From Megalopta genalis (Eukaryota; Arthropoda; Insecta; Hymenoptera; Halictidae), in the NCBI RefSeq assembly GCF_051020955.1, contig NW_027476331.1, positions 124,001-188,000 of the forward strand: a DNA stretch of 64,000 bases, in the 5' to 3' direction. Shown in pieces: positions 51,001 to 62,110 of this stretch. The translations under genes were made by a program, and so were the position numbers. Within the stretch, counting starts at the first letter, position 1. Each line of letters opens with the position of its first letter. Under the pieces are notes generated by a model, which saw nothing but the letters and a program-made list of their open reading frames with translations, did no database searches and had not been told where the DNA came from.

Positions 51001-54000
51001 AACCATGTATATCACAAGTATTTGAAGCTACACCGTTTGATTGGCATGGATTTGAAGCTAAGCCTTCTACTTCGCATTGATTTGAATCTAAGTCATGTGT
51101 TTCGCAAGGATTTTAAGCTAACTCGTTTGTTTCGGATGCTGTTGAAGCTAAATCATGTATATCACAAGTGTTTGAAGCTGAACCATTTGATTAGCATGGA
51201 TTCGAAGATCACCCCTCTTCTTCGCATTGATTTGAAGATAATCATGTGTTTCGCATGGATTTGAAGCTAACTCGTTTGTTTCGCATGCAGTTGAAGAAAA
51301 GTAATGGATATCACAAGTATTTGAAGATAAACCATTTGATTCCCATGGATTTGAAGCTATGCCTTCTTCTTCGCATTGATTTGAAGCTAAATCATGTTTT
51401 TCGCATGGATTTGAAGCTAACTCGTTGTTTCGCATGCAGTTGAAGCTAAATCATGTATAACACAAGTGTTTGAAGCTAAACCATTTGTTTCGCATGGATT
51501 CAAAGATAACCCTTCTACTTCGCATTGATTTGAAGCTAAATCATGTTTTTCGCATGGATTTGAAGCAAAGCCTTCTACTTCGCATAGATTTGGAGTTAAA
51601 TCATGTGTTTCGCATGGGTTTAAAGCTAACTAGTTTGTTTCGCATGCAGCTGAAGCTAAATAATGTATATCACAAGTGTTTGAAGCTAAACCATTTGTTT
51701 TGCATGGATTCGAAGATAATCGTTCTACTTCGCATTGATTTGAAGCTAAATCATGTGTTTCGCATGGATTTGAAGCTAACTCGTTTCTTTCGCATGCAAG
51801 TTGAAGCTAAATCATGTATATCACAAGTATTTGAAGCAAAACCTTTGTTTCGCATGAATTCGAAAATCAGCCTTCTGCTTCGCATTGATTTGGACCTAAA
51901 TCATGTGTTTCGCATGGATTTGAAGCTAACTCGTTTATTTCGCATGCACTTGAAGCTGAACCATGTATATCACAAGTATTTGAAGCTAAACCGTTTGATT
52001 GGCATGGATTTGAAGCTAAGCCTTCTACTTCGCATTAAATTGAAGCTAAATCATGTGTTTCGCACGGATTTGAAGCTAACACGTTTGTTTCGCATGCTGT
52101 TGAAGCTAAATCATGTATATCACAAGTATTTGAATCTAAACAATCTGTTTCGTGTGGATTCGGAGATCAGCCTTCTACTTCGCATTGATTTGAAACGAAA
52201 TCATATGCTTAGCTTGGATTTGAAGCTAACTCGTTTGTTTGGCATGCTGTTGAAGCTAAATCATGTATATCACAAGTATTTGAAGCTAAAGCATTTGATT
52301 CCCATGGATTTGAAGCTATGCCTTCTACTTCGCTTGATTTGGAGCTAAATCATGTGTTTCGCATGGATTTGAAGCTAACTCGTTTGTTTCGCATGCTGTT
52401 GAAGCTAAATCATGTATATCACAAGTATTTGAATATGTACCATTTGATTAGCATGGATTCGAAGATCACCCCTCTTCTTCGCATTGATTTGAAGCTAAAT
52501 CATGTGTTTCGCATGGATTTGAAGCTAACTCGTTTGTTTCGCATACAGTTGAAGCTAAATCATGTATATCACAAGTATTTGAAGCTAAACCATTTAATTC
52601 CCATGGATCTGAAGGTATGACTTCTACTTCGCATTGATTTGATGTTAAATCATATGTTTCGCATGGATCTGAAGCTATCTCGTTTGTTTCGCATGCACTT
52701 GAATATAAATCAAGTATATCACAAGTATTTTAAGCTAAATCGTTCGATTCGCATGGATTTGAAGCTAAGCCTTCTACCTCGCATTGATTTGAAGATAAAT
52801 CATGTGTTTCGCATGGATTTGAAGCTAACTCGTTTGTTTCGCATGCTGTTGAAGCTAAATCATGTATATCACAAGTGTTTGAAGCTAAACCATTTGTTTC
52901 CCATGGATTCGAAGATAACCCTTCTACTTCGCATTGGTTTGAAGCTAAATCATTTGTTTCGCATGGATTTGAAGCTAACTCGTTTGTTTCGCATGCTGTT
53001 GAAACTAAATCATGTATATCACAAGTATTTGAAGCTAAACCATTTGATTCCCATGGATTTGTAGCTATGCCTTCTACTTCGCATTGATTTGGAGCTAAAT
53101 CATGTGTTTCGCATGGATTAACAGCTAACTCGTTTGTTTCGCATGCTGTTGAAGCTAAATCATGTATATCACAAGTATTTGAATATGGACCATTTGATTA
53201 GCATGGATTCGAAGATCACCACTCTTCTTCGCATTGATTTGAAGATAATCATGTGTTTCGCAAGGATTTGAAGCTAACTCGTTTGTTTCGCATGCAGTTG
53301 AAGCTAAATCATGTATATCACAAGTATTTGAATCTAAACCATTTGTTTCGCATGGATTCGAACATCAGCCTTCTGCTTCGCATTGATTTGATGTTAAATC
53401 ATATGTTTCGCATGGATTTGAAGCTATCTCGTTTGTTTCGCATGCACTTGAATATAAATCAAGTATATCACAAGTATTTGAAGCTAAATCGTTCGATTCG
53501 CATGGATTTGAAGCTAAGCCTTTTACCTCGCATTAAATTGAAGCTAAATCATGTGTTTCGCTTGGATTTGAAGCTAACTCGTTTGTTTCGCATGCTGTTG
53601 AAGCTAAATCATGTATATCACAAGTATTTGAATATGAACCATTTGATTAGCATGGATTCGAAGATCACCCCTCTTCTTCGCATTGATTTGAAGCTAAATC
53701 ATGTGTTTCGCATGGATTTGAAGCTAACTCGTTTGTTCAGCATGCAGTTGAAGCAAAATCATGTATATCACAAGTGTTTGAAGCTAAACCATTTGTTTCG
53801 CATGGATTCAAAGATAACCCTTCTACTTCGCATTGATTTGAAGCTAAATCATGTGTTGCGCATGGATTTGAAGCTAACTCGTTTGTTTCGCATACTTTTG
53901 AAGCTAAATCATGTATATCACAAGTATTTGAAGCTAAACCATTTAATTCCCATGGATCTGAAGGTATGGCTTCTACTTCGCATTGATTTGATGTTAAATC

Positions 54001-54727
54001 ATATGTTTCGCATGGATCTGAAGCTATCTCGTTTGTTTCGCATGCACATGAATATAAATCAAGTATATCACAAGTATTTGAAGCTAAATCGTTTGATTCG
54101 CATGGATTTGAAGCTAAGCCTTCTACCTCGCATTGATTTGAAGATAAATCATGTGTTTCGCATGGATTTGAAGCTAACTCGTTTATTTCGCATGCACTTG
54201 AAGCTGAACCATGTATATCACAAGTATTTGAAGCTACACCGTTTGATTGGCATGGATTTGAAGCTAAGCCTTCTACTTCGCATTAAATTGAAGCTAAATC
54301 ATGTGTTTCGCATGGATTTGAAGCTAACTAGTTTGTTCAGCATGCAGTTGAAGCAAAATCATGTATATCACAAGTGTTTGAAGCTAAACCATTTGTTTCG
54401 CATGGATTCAAAGATAACCCTTCTACTTCGCATTGATTTGAAGCTAAATCATGTGTTGCGCATGGATTTGAAGCTAACTCGTTTGTTTCGCATACTTTTG
54501 AAGCTAAATCATGTATATCACAAGTATTTGAAGCTAAACCATTTAATTCCCATGGATCTGAAGGTATGGCTTCTACTTCGCATTGATTTGATGTTAAATC
54601 ATATGTTTCGCATGGATCTGAAGCTAACTCGTTTGTTTCGAATGCTGTTGAAGCTAAATCAAGTATATCACAAGTATTTGAAGCAAAACCATTTGTTTGG
54701 CACGGATTTGATGATAACCCATCAAGT
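48032..54727. repeat. Domain C middle: mosaic of shorter blocks
   Basis: This stretch has no single long copy elsewhere in the window. It holds 300-bp dimers (48,266-48,832), a block with CATGGTTTTTGAAGC (about 49,400), two 288-bp blocks, a pair of blocks near 50,100-50,900 and 53,160-53,950, and a 340-bp segment repeated 600 bp on (53,687-54,026 and 54,287-54,626, with GTTTGTTCAGCATGC). No gene was found. Confidence 0.82.
50150..50480. other. Stretch rich in single-base indels
   Basis: Compared with the related stretch at about 53,200-53,540, this one has about eight single-base gains or losses in about 330 bp, mostly in short runs: CATGATTCG for CATGGATTCG (twice), AATCAATGTG, AGGATTGAAG, CGAAACATC, CATGGGATTTG, AAGCTTC and CTACTCGC. 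Such density is unlike the rest of domain C and may reflect uncorrected sequencing error. Confidence 0.65.
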
Positions 54728-54950
54728 TCGCATTGATTTGAATTTAAATCATTTGCTTCGCGTGGATTTGAAGCTAACTCGTTTGTTTCGCATGCAGTTG
54801 AAGATAAGTCATGCATACCACAAGTATTTGAAGATAAACCATTTGATTCCCATGGATTTGAAGCTATGCCTTCTACTTCGCATTGATTTGGAGCTAAATC
54901 ATGTGTTTCGCATGGATTTAAAGCTAACTCGTTGTTTCGCATGCAGTTGA
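53253..54950 (+). other. Longest open frame in the array; probably not a gene
   Basis: This stretch is open for 565 codons from ATG. It translates to a 50-residue repeat made of five decapeptides such as LKLNHVFRMD, LKLTRLFRMQ and LKLNHVYHKY. There is no signal peptide, no domain I recognise, and no change in base composition or repeat structure at either end. The frame is simply the longest run of HORs without an indel in a frame that has no stop codon in the consensus. It ends at the hallmark one-base deletion near 54,930. The opposite strand is open over much of the same stretch with Cys every ten residues. I regard it as a by-product of the repeat; a translated product is possible but nothing in the sequence supports it. 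Confidence 0.15.
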
Positions 54951-57177
54951 AGCTAAATCATGTATAACACAAGTGTTTGAAGCTAAACCATTTGTTTCGC
55001 ATGGATTCAAAGATAACCCTTCTACTTCGCATTGATTTGAATTTAAATCATGTGTTTCGCATGGATTTGAAGCTAACTCGTTTTTTTCGCATGCAGTTGA
55101 AGCTAAATCATGTATATCACAAGTGTTTGAAGCTAAATCATTTGTTTCGCATGGATTCGAAGATAACCCTTCTACTTCGCATTGATTTGAAGCTAAATCA
55201 TGTGTTTCGCATGGATTTGAAACAAAGCCTTCTACTTCGCATTGATTTGGAGTTAAATCATGTGTTTCGCATGGATTTAAAGCTAACTCGTTGTTTCGCA
55301 AGCAGTTGAAGCTAAATCATGTATATCACAAGTGTTTGAAGCTAAATCATTTGTTTCGCATGAATTCGAAGATAACCCTTCTACTTCGCATTGATTTGAA
55401 GCTAAATCATGTTTTTCGCATGGATTTGAAGCAAAGCCTTCTACTTCGCATAGATTTGGAGTTAAATCATGTGTTTCGCATGGATTTAAAGCTAAATCGT
55501 TGTTTCGCATGCAGTTGAAGCTAAATCATGTATATCACAAGTGTTTGAAGCTAAACCATTTGTTTCGCATGGATTCGAAGATAACCCTTCTATTTCGCAT
55601 TGGTTTGAAGATAAATCATTTGTTTCGCATGGATTTGAAGCTAACTCGTTTGTTTCGCATGCTGTTGAAACTAAATCATGTATATCACAAGTATTTGAAG
55701 CTAAACCATTTGATTCCCATGGATTTGTAGCTATGCCTTCTACTTCGCATTGATTTGGAGCTAAATCATGTGTTTCGCATGGATTTAAAGCTAACTCGTT
55801 GTTTCGCATGCCGTTGAAGCTAAATCATGTATATCACAAGTGTTTGAAGCTAAACCATTTGTTTCGCATGGATTCGAAGATAACCCTTCTACTTCGCATT
55901 GATTTGAAGCTAAATCATGTGCTGCGCATGGATTAGAAGCTAACTCGTTTGTTTCGCATGCAGTTGAAGCTAAATCATGTATATCACAAGTATTTGAAGC
56001 TAAACCATTTTATTCCCATGCATTTGAAGCTATGCCTTCTACTTCGCATTGATTTGATGTTAAATCATATGTCTCGCATGGATTTGAAGCTATCTCGTTT
56101 GTTTCGCATGCACAGAATATAAATCAAGCATATCACAAGTATTTGAAGCTAAACCTTTGTTTCGCATGGATTCGAACAACAGCCTTCTGCTTCGCATTGA
56201 TTTGGACCTAAATCATGTGTTTCGCATGGATTTGAAGCTAACTCGTTTATTTCGCATGCACTTGAAGCAGAACCATGTATATCACAAGTATTTGAAGCTA
56301 AACCATTTGATTGGCATGGATTTGAAGCTAAGCCTTCTACTTCGCATTAAATTGAAGCTAAATCATGTGTTTCGCATGGATTTGAAGCTAACACGTTTGT
56401 TTCGCATGCTGTTGAAGCTAAATCATGTATATCACAAGTATGTGAATCTAAACCATTTGTTGCCCATGGATTTGAAGCTATGCCTTCTACTTCGCATTGA
56501 TTTGGATTTAAATCATATGTTTCGCATGGATTTAAAGCTAACTCGTTGTTTCGCATGCAGTTGAAGCTAAATCATGTATAACACTAGTGTTTGAAGCTAA
56601 ACCATTTGTTTCGCATGGATTCAAAGATAACCCTTCTACTTCGCATTGATTTGAAGCTAAATCATGTATTTCGCATGGATTTGAAGCTAACTCGTTTGTT
56701 TCGCATGCTGTTGAAGCTAAATCATGTATATCACAAGTGTTTGAAGCTAAATCATTTGTTTCGCATGAATTCGAAGATAACCCTTCTACCTTGCATTGAT
56801 TTGAAGCTAAATCATGTTTTTCGCATGGATTTGAAGCAAAGCCTTCTACTTCGCATAGATTTGGAGTTAAATCATGTGTTTCGCATGGATTTAAAGCTAA
56901 ATCGTTGTTTCGCATGCAGTTGAAGCTAAATCATGTATATCACAAGTGTTTGAAGCTAAACCATTTGTTTCGCATGGATTCGAAGATAACCCTCCTACTT
57001 CGCATTGGTTTGAAGCTAAATCATTTGTTTCGCATGGATTTGAAGCTAACTCGTTTGTTTCGCATGCTGTTGGAACTAAATCATGTATATCACAAGTACT
57101 TGAAGCTAAACCATTTGATTCCCATGGATTTGTAGCTATGCCTTCTACTTCGCATTGATTTGGAGCTAAATCATGTG
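54728..57177. repeat. Domain C block H, copy 2 (2.45 kb)
   Basis: This is the counterpart of 30,078-33,095 with one 568-bp unit fewer. The left join falls within a unit (ATCAAGTTCGCATTG before it); the right join is at GTGTATCGCATGG, where the other copy has GTGTTTCGCATGG and continues differently. Confidence 0.92.
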
Positions 57178-57784
57178 TATCGCATGGATTTGAAGCTAAC
57201 TCGTTTGTTTCGCATGCTGTTGAAGCTAAATCATGTATATCACAAGTGTTTGAAGCTAAACCATTTGTTTCCTACGGATTCGAAGATAACCCTTCTACTT
57301 CGCATTGGTTTGAAGCTAAATCATTTGTTTCGCATGGATTTGAAGCTAACTCGTTTGTTTCGCATGCTGTTGAAACTAAATCATGTATATCACAAGTATT
57401 TGAAGCTAAACCATTTGATTCTCATGGATTTGTAGCTATGCCTTCTACTTCGCATTGATTTGGTGCTAAATCATGTGTTTCGCATGGATTTACAGCTAAC
57501 TCGTTTGTTTCGCATGCTGTTGAAGCTAAATCATGTATATCACAAGTATTTGAAGCTAAACCTTTGTTTCGCATGGATTCGAACATCAGCCTTCTGCTTC
57601 GCATTGATTTGGACCTAAATCATGTTTTTCGCATGGATTTGAAGCTAACTCGTTTATTTCGCATGCACTTGAAGCTGAACCATGTATATCACAAGTATTT
57701 GAAGCTAAACCGTTTGATTGGCATGGATTTGAAGCTAAGCCTTCTACTTCGCTTTAAATTGAAGCTAAATCATGTGTTTCGCAT

Positions 57785-59947
57785 GGATTTGAAGCTAACA
57801 CGTTTGTTTCGCATGCTGTTGAAGCTAAATCATGTATATCAAAAGTATGTGAATCTAAACCATTTGTTGCCCATGGATTTGAAGCTATGCCTTCTACTTC
57901 GCATTGATTTGGAGTTAAATCATATGTTTCGCATGGATTTAAAGCTAACTCGTTGTTTCGCATGCAGTTGAAGCTAAATCATGTATTATATAACACTAGT
58001 GTTTGAAGCTAAACCATTTGTTTCGCATGGATTCGAAGGTAACCCTTCTACCTTGCATTGATTTGAAGCTAAATCATGTTTTTCGCATGGATTTGAAGCA
58101 AAGCCTTCTACTTCGCATAGATTTGGAGTTAAATCATGTGTTTCGCATGGATTTAAAGCTAAATCGTTGTTTCGCATGCAGTTGAAGCTAAATCATGTAT
58201 ATCACAAGTGTTTGAAGCTAAACCATTTGTTTCGCATGGATTCGAAGATAACCCTCCTACTTCGCATTTGTTTGAAGCTAAATCATTTGTTTCGCATGGA
58301 TTTGAAGCTAACTCGTTTGTTTCGCATGTTGTTGAAGCTAAATCATGTATATCACAAGTATGTGAATCTAAACCATTTGTTTCCCATGGATTTGAAGCTA
58401 TGCCTTCTACTTCGCATTGATTTGGAGCTAAATCATGTGTTTCGCATGGATTTGAAGCTAACTCGTTTGTTTCGCATGCAGTTGAAGATAAGTCATGCAT
58501 ACCACAAGTATTTGAAGATAAACCATTTTATTCCCATGGATTTGAAGCTATGCCTTCTACTTCGCATTGATTTGGAGCTAAATCATGTGTTTCGCATGGA
58601 TTTAAAGCTAACTCGTTGTTTCGCATGCAGTTGAAGCTAAATCATGTATAACACAAGTGTTTGATGCTAAACCATTTGTTTCGCATGGATTCGAAGATCA
58701 GCCTTCTACTTCGCATTGATTTGAAGCTAAATCATGAGTTTCGCATGGATTTGAAGCTAACTCGTTTGTTTCGCATGCTGTTGAAGCTAAATCATGTATA
58801 TCACAAGTATTTGAAGCTAAACCATTTGTTTCGCATGGATTCGAAGATAACCCTTCTACTTCGCATTGATTTGAAGCTAAATCATGTGTTTCGCATAGAT
58901 TTGAAGCTAACTGGTTTGTTTCGCATGCTGTTGAAGCTAAATCATGTATATCACAAGTATTTGAAGCTAAATCGTTTGATTCGCATGGATTTGAAGATAA
59001 GCCTTCTACCTCGCATTGATTTGAAGATAAATCATGTGTTTCGCTTGGATTTGAAGCTAACTCGTTTGTTTCGCATGCTGTTGAAGCTAAATCATGTATA
59101 TCACAAGTATTTGAAGCTAAACCATTTGTTTCGCATGGATTCGAAGATAACCCTTCTACTTCGCATTGATTTGAAGTTAAATCATGTGTTTCGCATGGAT
59201 TTAAAGCTAACTCGTTTGTTTCGCATACTGTTGAAGCTAAATCATGTATATCAGAAGTATTTGAAGCTAAACCGTTTGAATCGCATGGATTTGAAAATAA
59301 GCCTTCTACCTCGCATTGATTTGAAGATAAATCATGTGTTTCGCTTGGATTTGAAGCTAACTCGTTTGTTTCACATGATGTTGAAGCTAAATCATGTATA
59401 TCACAAGTGTTTGAAGCTAAACCATTTGTTTCGCATGGATTCGAAGGTAAGCCTCCTACTTCGCATTGATTTGAAGCTAAATCATGTCTATCGCTAGGAT
59501 TTGAAGCTAACTCGTTTGTTTCGCATACTGTTGAAGCTAAACCATGTATAACACAAGTATTTGAGCCTGATCCATTTGTTTCGCATGGATTCGAAGATCA
59601 GTCTCCTAATTTGCATTGATTTGAAGGTAAATCATGCCTTTTGCATGCATTTAAAGCTAACTCGTTTGTTTCACCTGCATCTGAAGCTATATCAGAGATA
59701 TTCGCAAGTATTTGAATTTAAATCATTCGTTTCGCATGGATTTGAAGATAAGCCTTCTACTTCGCATTGATTTGATGCTAAATCATGTGTTTCGCATGGA
59801 TTTGAGGCTAACTCGTTTGTTTCGCATGCAGTTGAAGCTAAATCATGTATATCACAAGTATTTGAAGCTGAACCATTTGTTTCGAATAGATTTGAAGCTA
59901 AGCCTTCTACTTCGCATTGATTTGAAGCTAAATCATGTGTTTCGCTT
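57785..59947. repeat. 2,163-bp tandem repeat, copy 1
   Basis: The segment is followed directly by its second copy at 59,948-62,110, at a constant offset of 2,163. I noticed a single difference, GAAGCTAAATC near 58,067 against GAAGCCAAATC near 60,230. It includes block K and an odd insertion TGTATTATATAACACTAG near 57,983 in place of TGTATAACACTAG. Confidence 0.95.
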
Positions 59948-62110
59948 GGATTTGAAGCTAACACGTTTGTTTCGCATGCTGTTGAAGCTAAATCATGTAT
60001 ATCAAAAGTATGTGAATCTAAACCATTTGTTGCCCATGGATTTGAAGCTATGCCTTCTACTTCGCATTGATTTGGAGTTAAATCATATGTTTCGCATGGA
60101 TTTAAAGCTAACTCGTTGTTTCGCATGCAGTTGAAGCTAAATCATGTATTATATAACACTAGTGTTTGAAGCTAAACCATTTGTTTCGCATGGATTCGAA
60201 GGTAACCCTTCTACCTTGCATTGATTTGAAGCCAAATCATGTTTTTCGCATGGATTTGAAGCAAAGCCTTCTACTTCGCATAGATTTGGAGTTAAATCAT
60301 GTGTTTCGCATGGATTTAAAGCTAAATCGTTGTTTCGCATGCAGTTGAAGCTAAATCATGTATATCACAAGTGTTTGAAGCTAAACCATTTGTTTCGCAT
60401 GGATTCGAAGATAACCCTCCTACTTCGCATTTGTTTGAAGCTAAATCATTTGTTTCGCATGGATTTGAAGCTAACTCGTTTGTTTCGCATGTTGTTGAAG
60501 CTAAATCATGTATATCACAAGTATGTGAATCTAAACCATTTGTTTCCCATGGATTTGAAGCTATGCCTTCTACTTCGCATTGATTTGGAGCTAAATCATG
60601 TGTTTCGCATGGATTTGAAGCTAACTCGTTTGTTTCGCATGCAGTTGAAGATAAGTCATGCATACCACAAGTATTTGAAGATAAACCATTTTATTCCCAT
60701 GGATTTGAAGCTATGCCTTCTACTTCGCATTGATTTGGAGCTAAATCATGTGTTTCGCATGGATTTAAAGCTAACTCGTTGTTTCGCATGCAGTTGAAGC
60801 TAAATCATGTATAACACAAGTGTTTGATGCTAAACCATTTGTTTCGCATGGATTCGAAGATCAGCCTTCTACTTCGCATTGATTTGAAGCTAAATCATGA
60901 GTTTCGCATGGATTTGAAGCTAACTCGTTTGTTTCGCATGCTGTTGAAGCTAAATCATGTATATCACAAGTATTTGAAGCTAAACCATTTGTTTCGCATG
61001 GATTCGAAGATAACCCTTCTACTTCGCATTGATTTGAAGCTAAATCATGTGTTTCGCATAGATTTGAAGCTAACTGGTTTGTTTCGCATGCTGTTGAAGC
61101 TAAATCATGTATATCACAAGTATTTGAAGCTAAATCGTTTGATTCGCATGGATTTGAAGATAAGCCTTCTACCTCGCATTGATTTGAAGATAAATCATGT
61201 GTTTCGCTTGGATTTGAAGCTAACTCGTTTGTTTCGCATGCTGTTGAAGCTAAATCATGTATATCACAAGTATTTGAAGCTAAACCATTTGTTTCGCATG
61301 GATTCGAAGATAACCCTTCTACTTCGCATTGATTTGAAGTTAAATCATGTGTTTCGCATGGATTTAAAGCTAACTCGTTTGTTTCGCATACTGTTGAAGC
61401 TAAATCATGTATATCAGAAGTATTTGAAGCTAAACCGTTTGAATCGCATGGATTTGAAAATAAGCCTTCTACCTCGCATTGATTTGAAGATAAATCATGT
61501 GTTTCGCTTGGATTTGAAGCTAACTCGTTTGTTTCACATGATGTTGAAGCTAAATCATGTATATCACAAGTGTTTGAAGCTAAACCATTTGTTTCGCATG
61601 GATTCGAAGGTAAGCCTCCTACTTCGCATTGATTTGAAGCTAAATCATGTCTATCGCTAGGATTTGAAGCTAACTCGTTTGTTTCGCATACTGTTGAAGC
61701 TAAACCATGTATAACACAAGTATTTGAGCCTGATCCATTTGTTTCGCATGGATTCGAAGATCAGTCTCCTAATTTGCATTGATTTGAAGGTAAATCATGC
61801 CTTTTGCATGCATTTAAAGCTAACTCGTTTGTTTCACCTGCATCTGAAGCTATATCAGAGATATTCGCAAGTATTTGAATTTAAATCATTCGTTTCGCAT
61901 GGATTTGAAGATAAGCCTTCTACTTCGCATTGATTTGATGCTAAATCATGTGTTTCGCATGGATTTGAGGCTAACTCGTTTGTTTCGCATGCAGTTGAAG
62001 CTAAATCATGTATATCACAAGTATTTGAAGCTGAACCATTTGTTTCGAATAGATTTGAAGCTAAGCCTTCTACTTCGCATTGATTTGAAGCTAAATCATG
62101 TGTTTCGCTT
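59948..62110. repeat. 2,163-bp tandem repeat, copy 2
   Basis: This is the second copy of 57,785-59,947. The join at about 59,948 fuses sequence like 40,270 (GTTTCGCTTGGATTTGAAGC) to sequence like 57,791 (TAACACGTTTG). After 62,110 the sequence goes on as at 40,300 (TAATTCGTTTG), as expected if one unequal exchange produced the pair. Confidence 0.95.

Noticed and set aside
53253..54950. 565-codon open frame as a gene for a repeat protein
   Set aside because: The frame has no stop in the consensus, so long runs arise wherever no indel falls. It starts and ends inside ordinary HORs, ends at the amplified one-base deletion, and overlaps equally good frames on the other strand.
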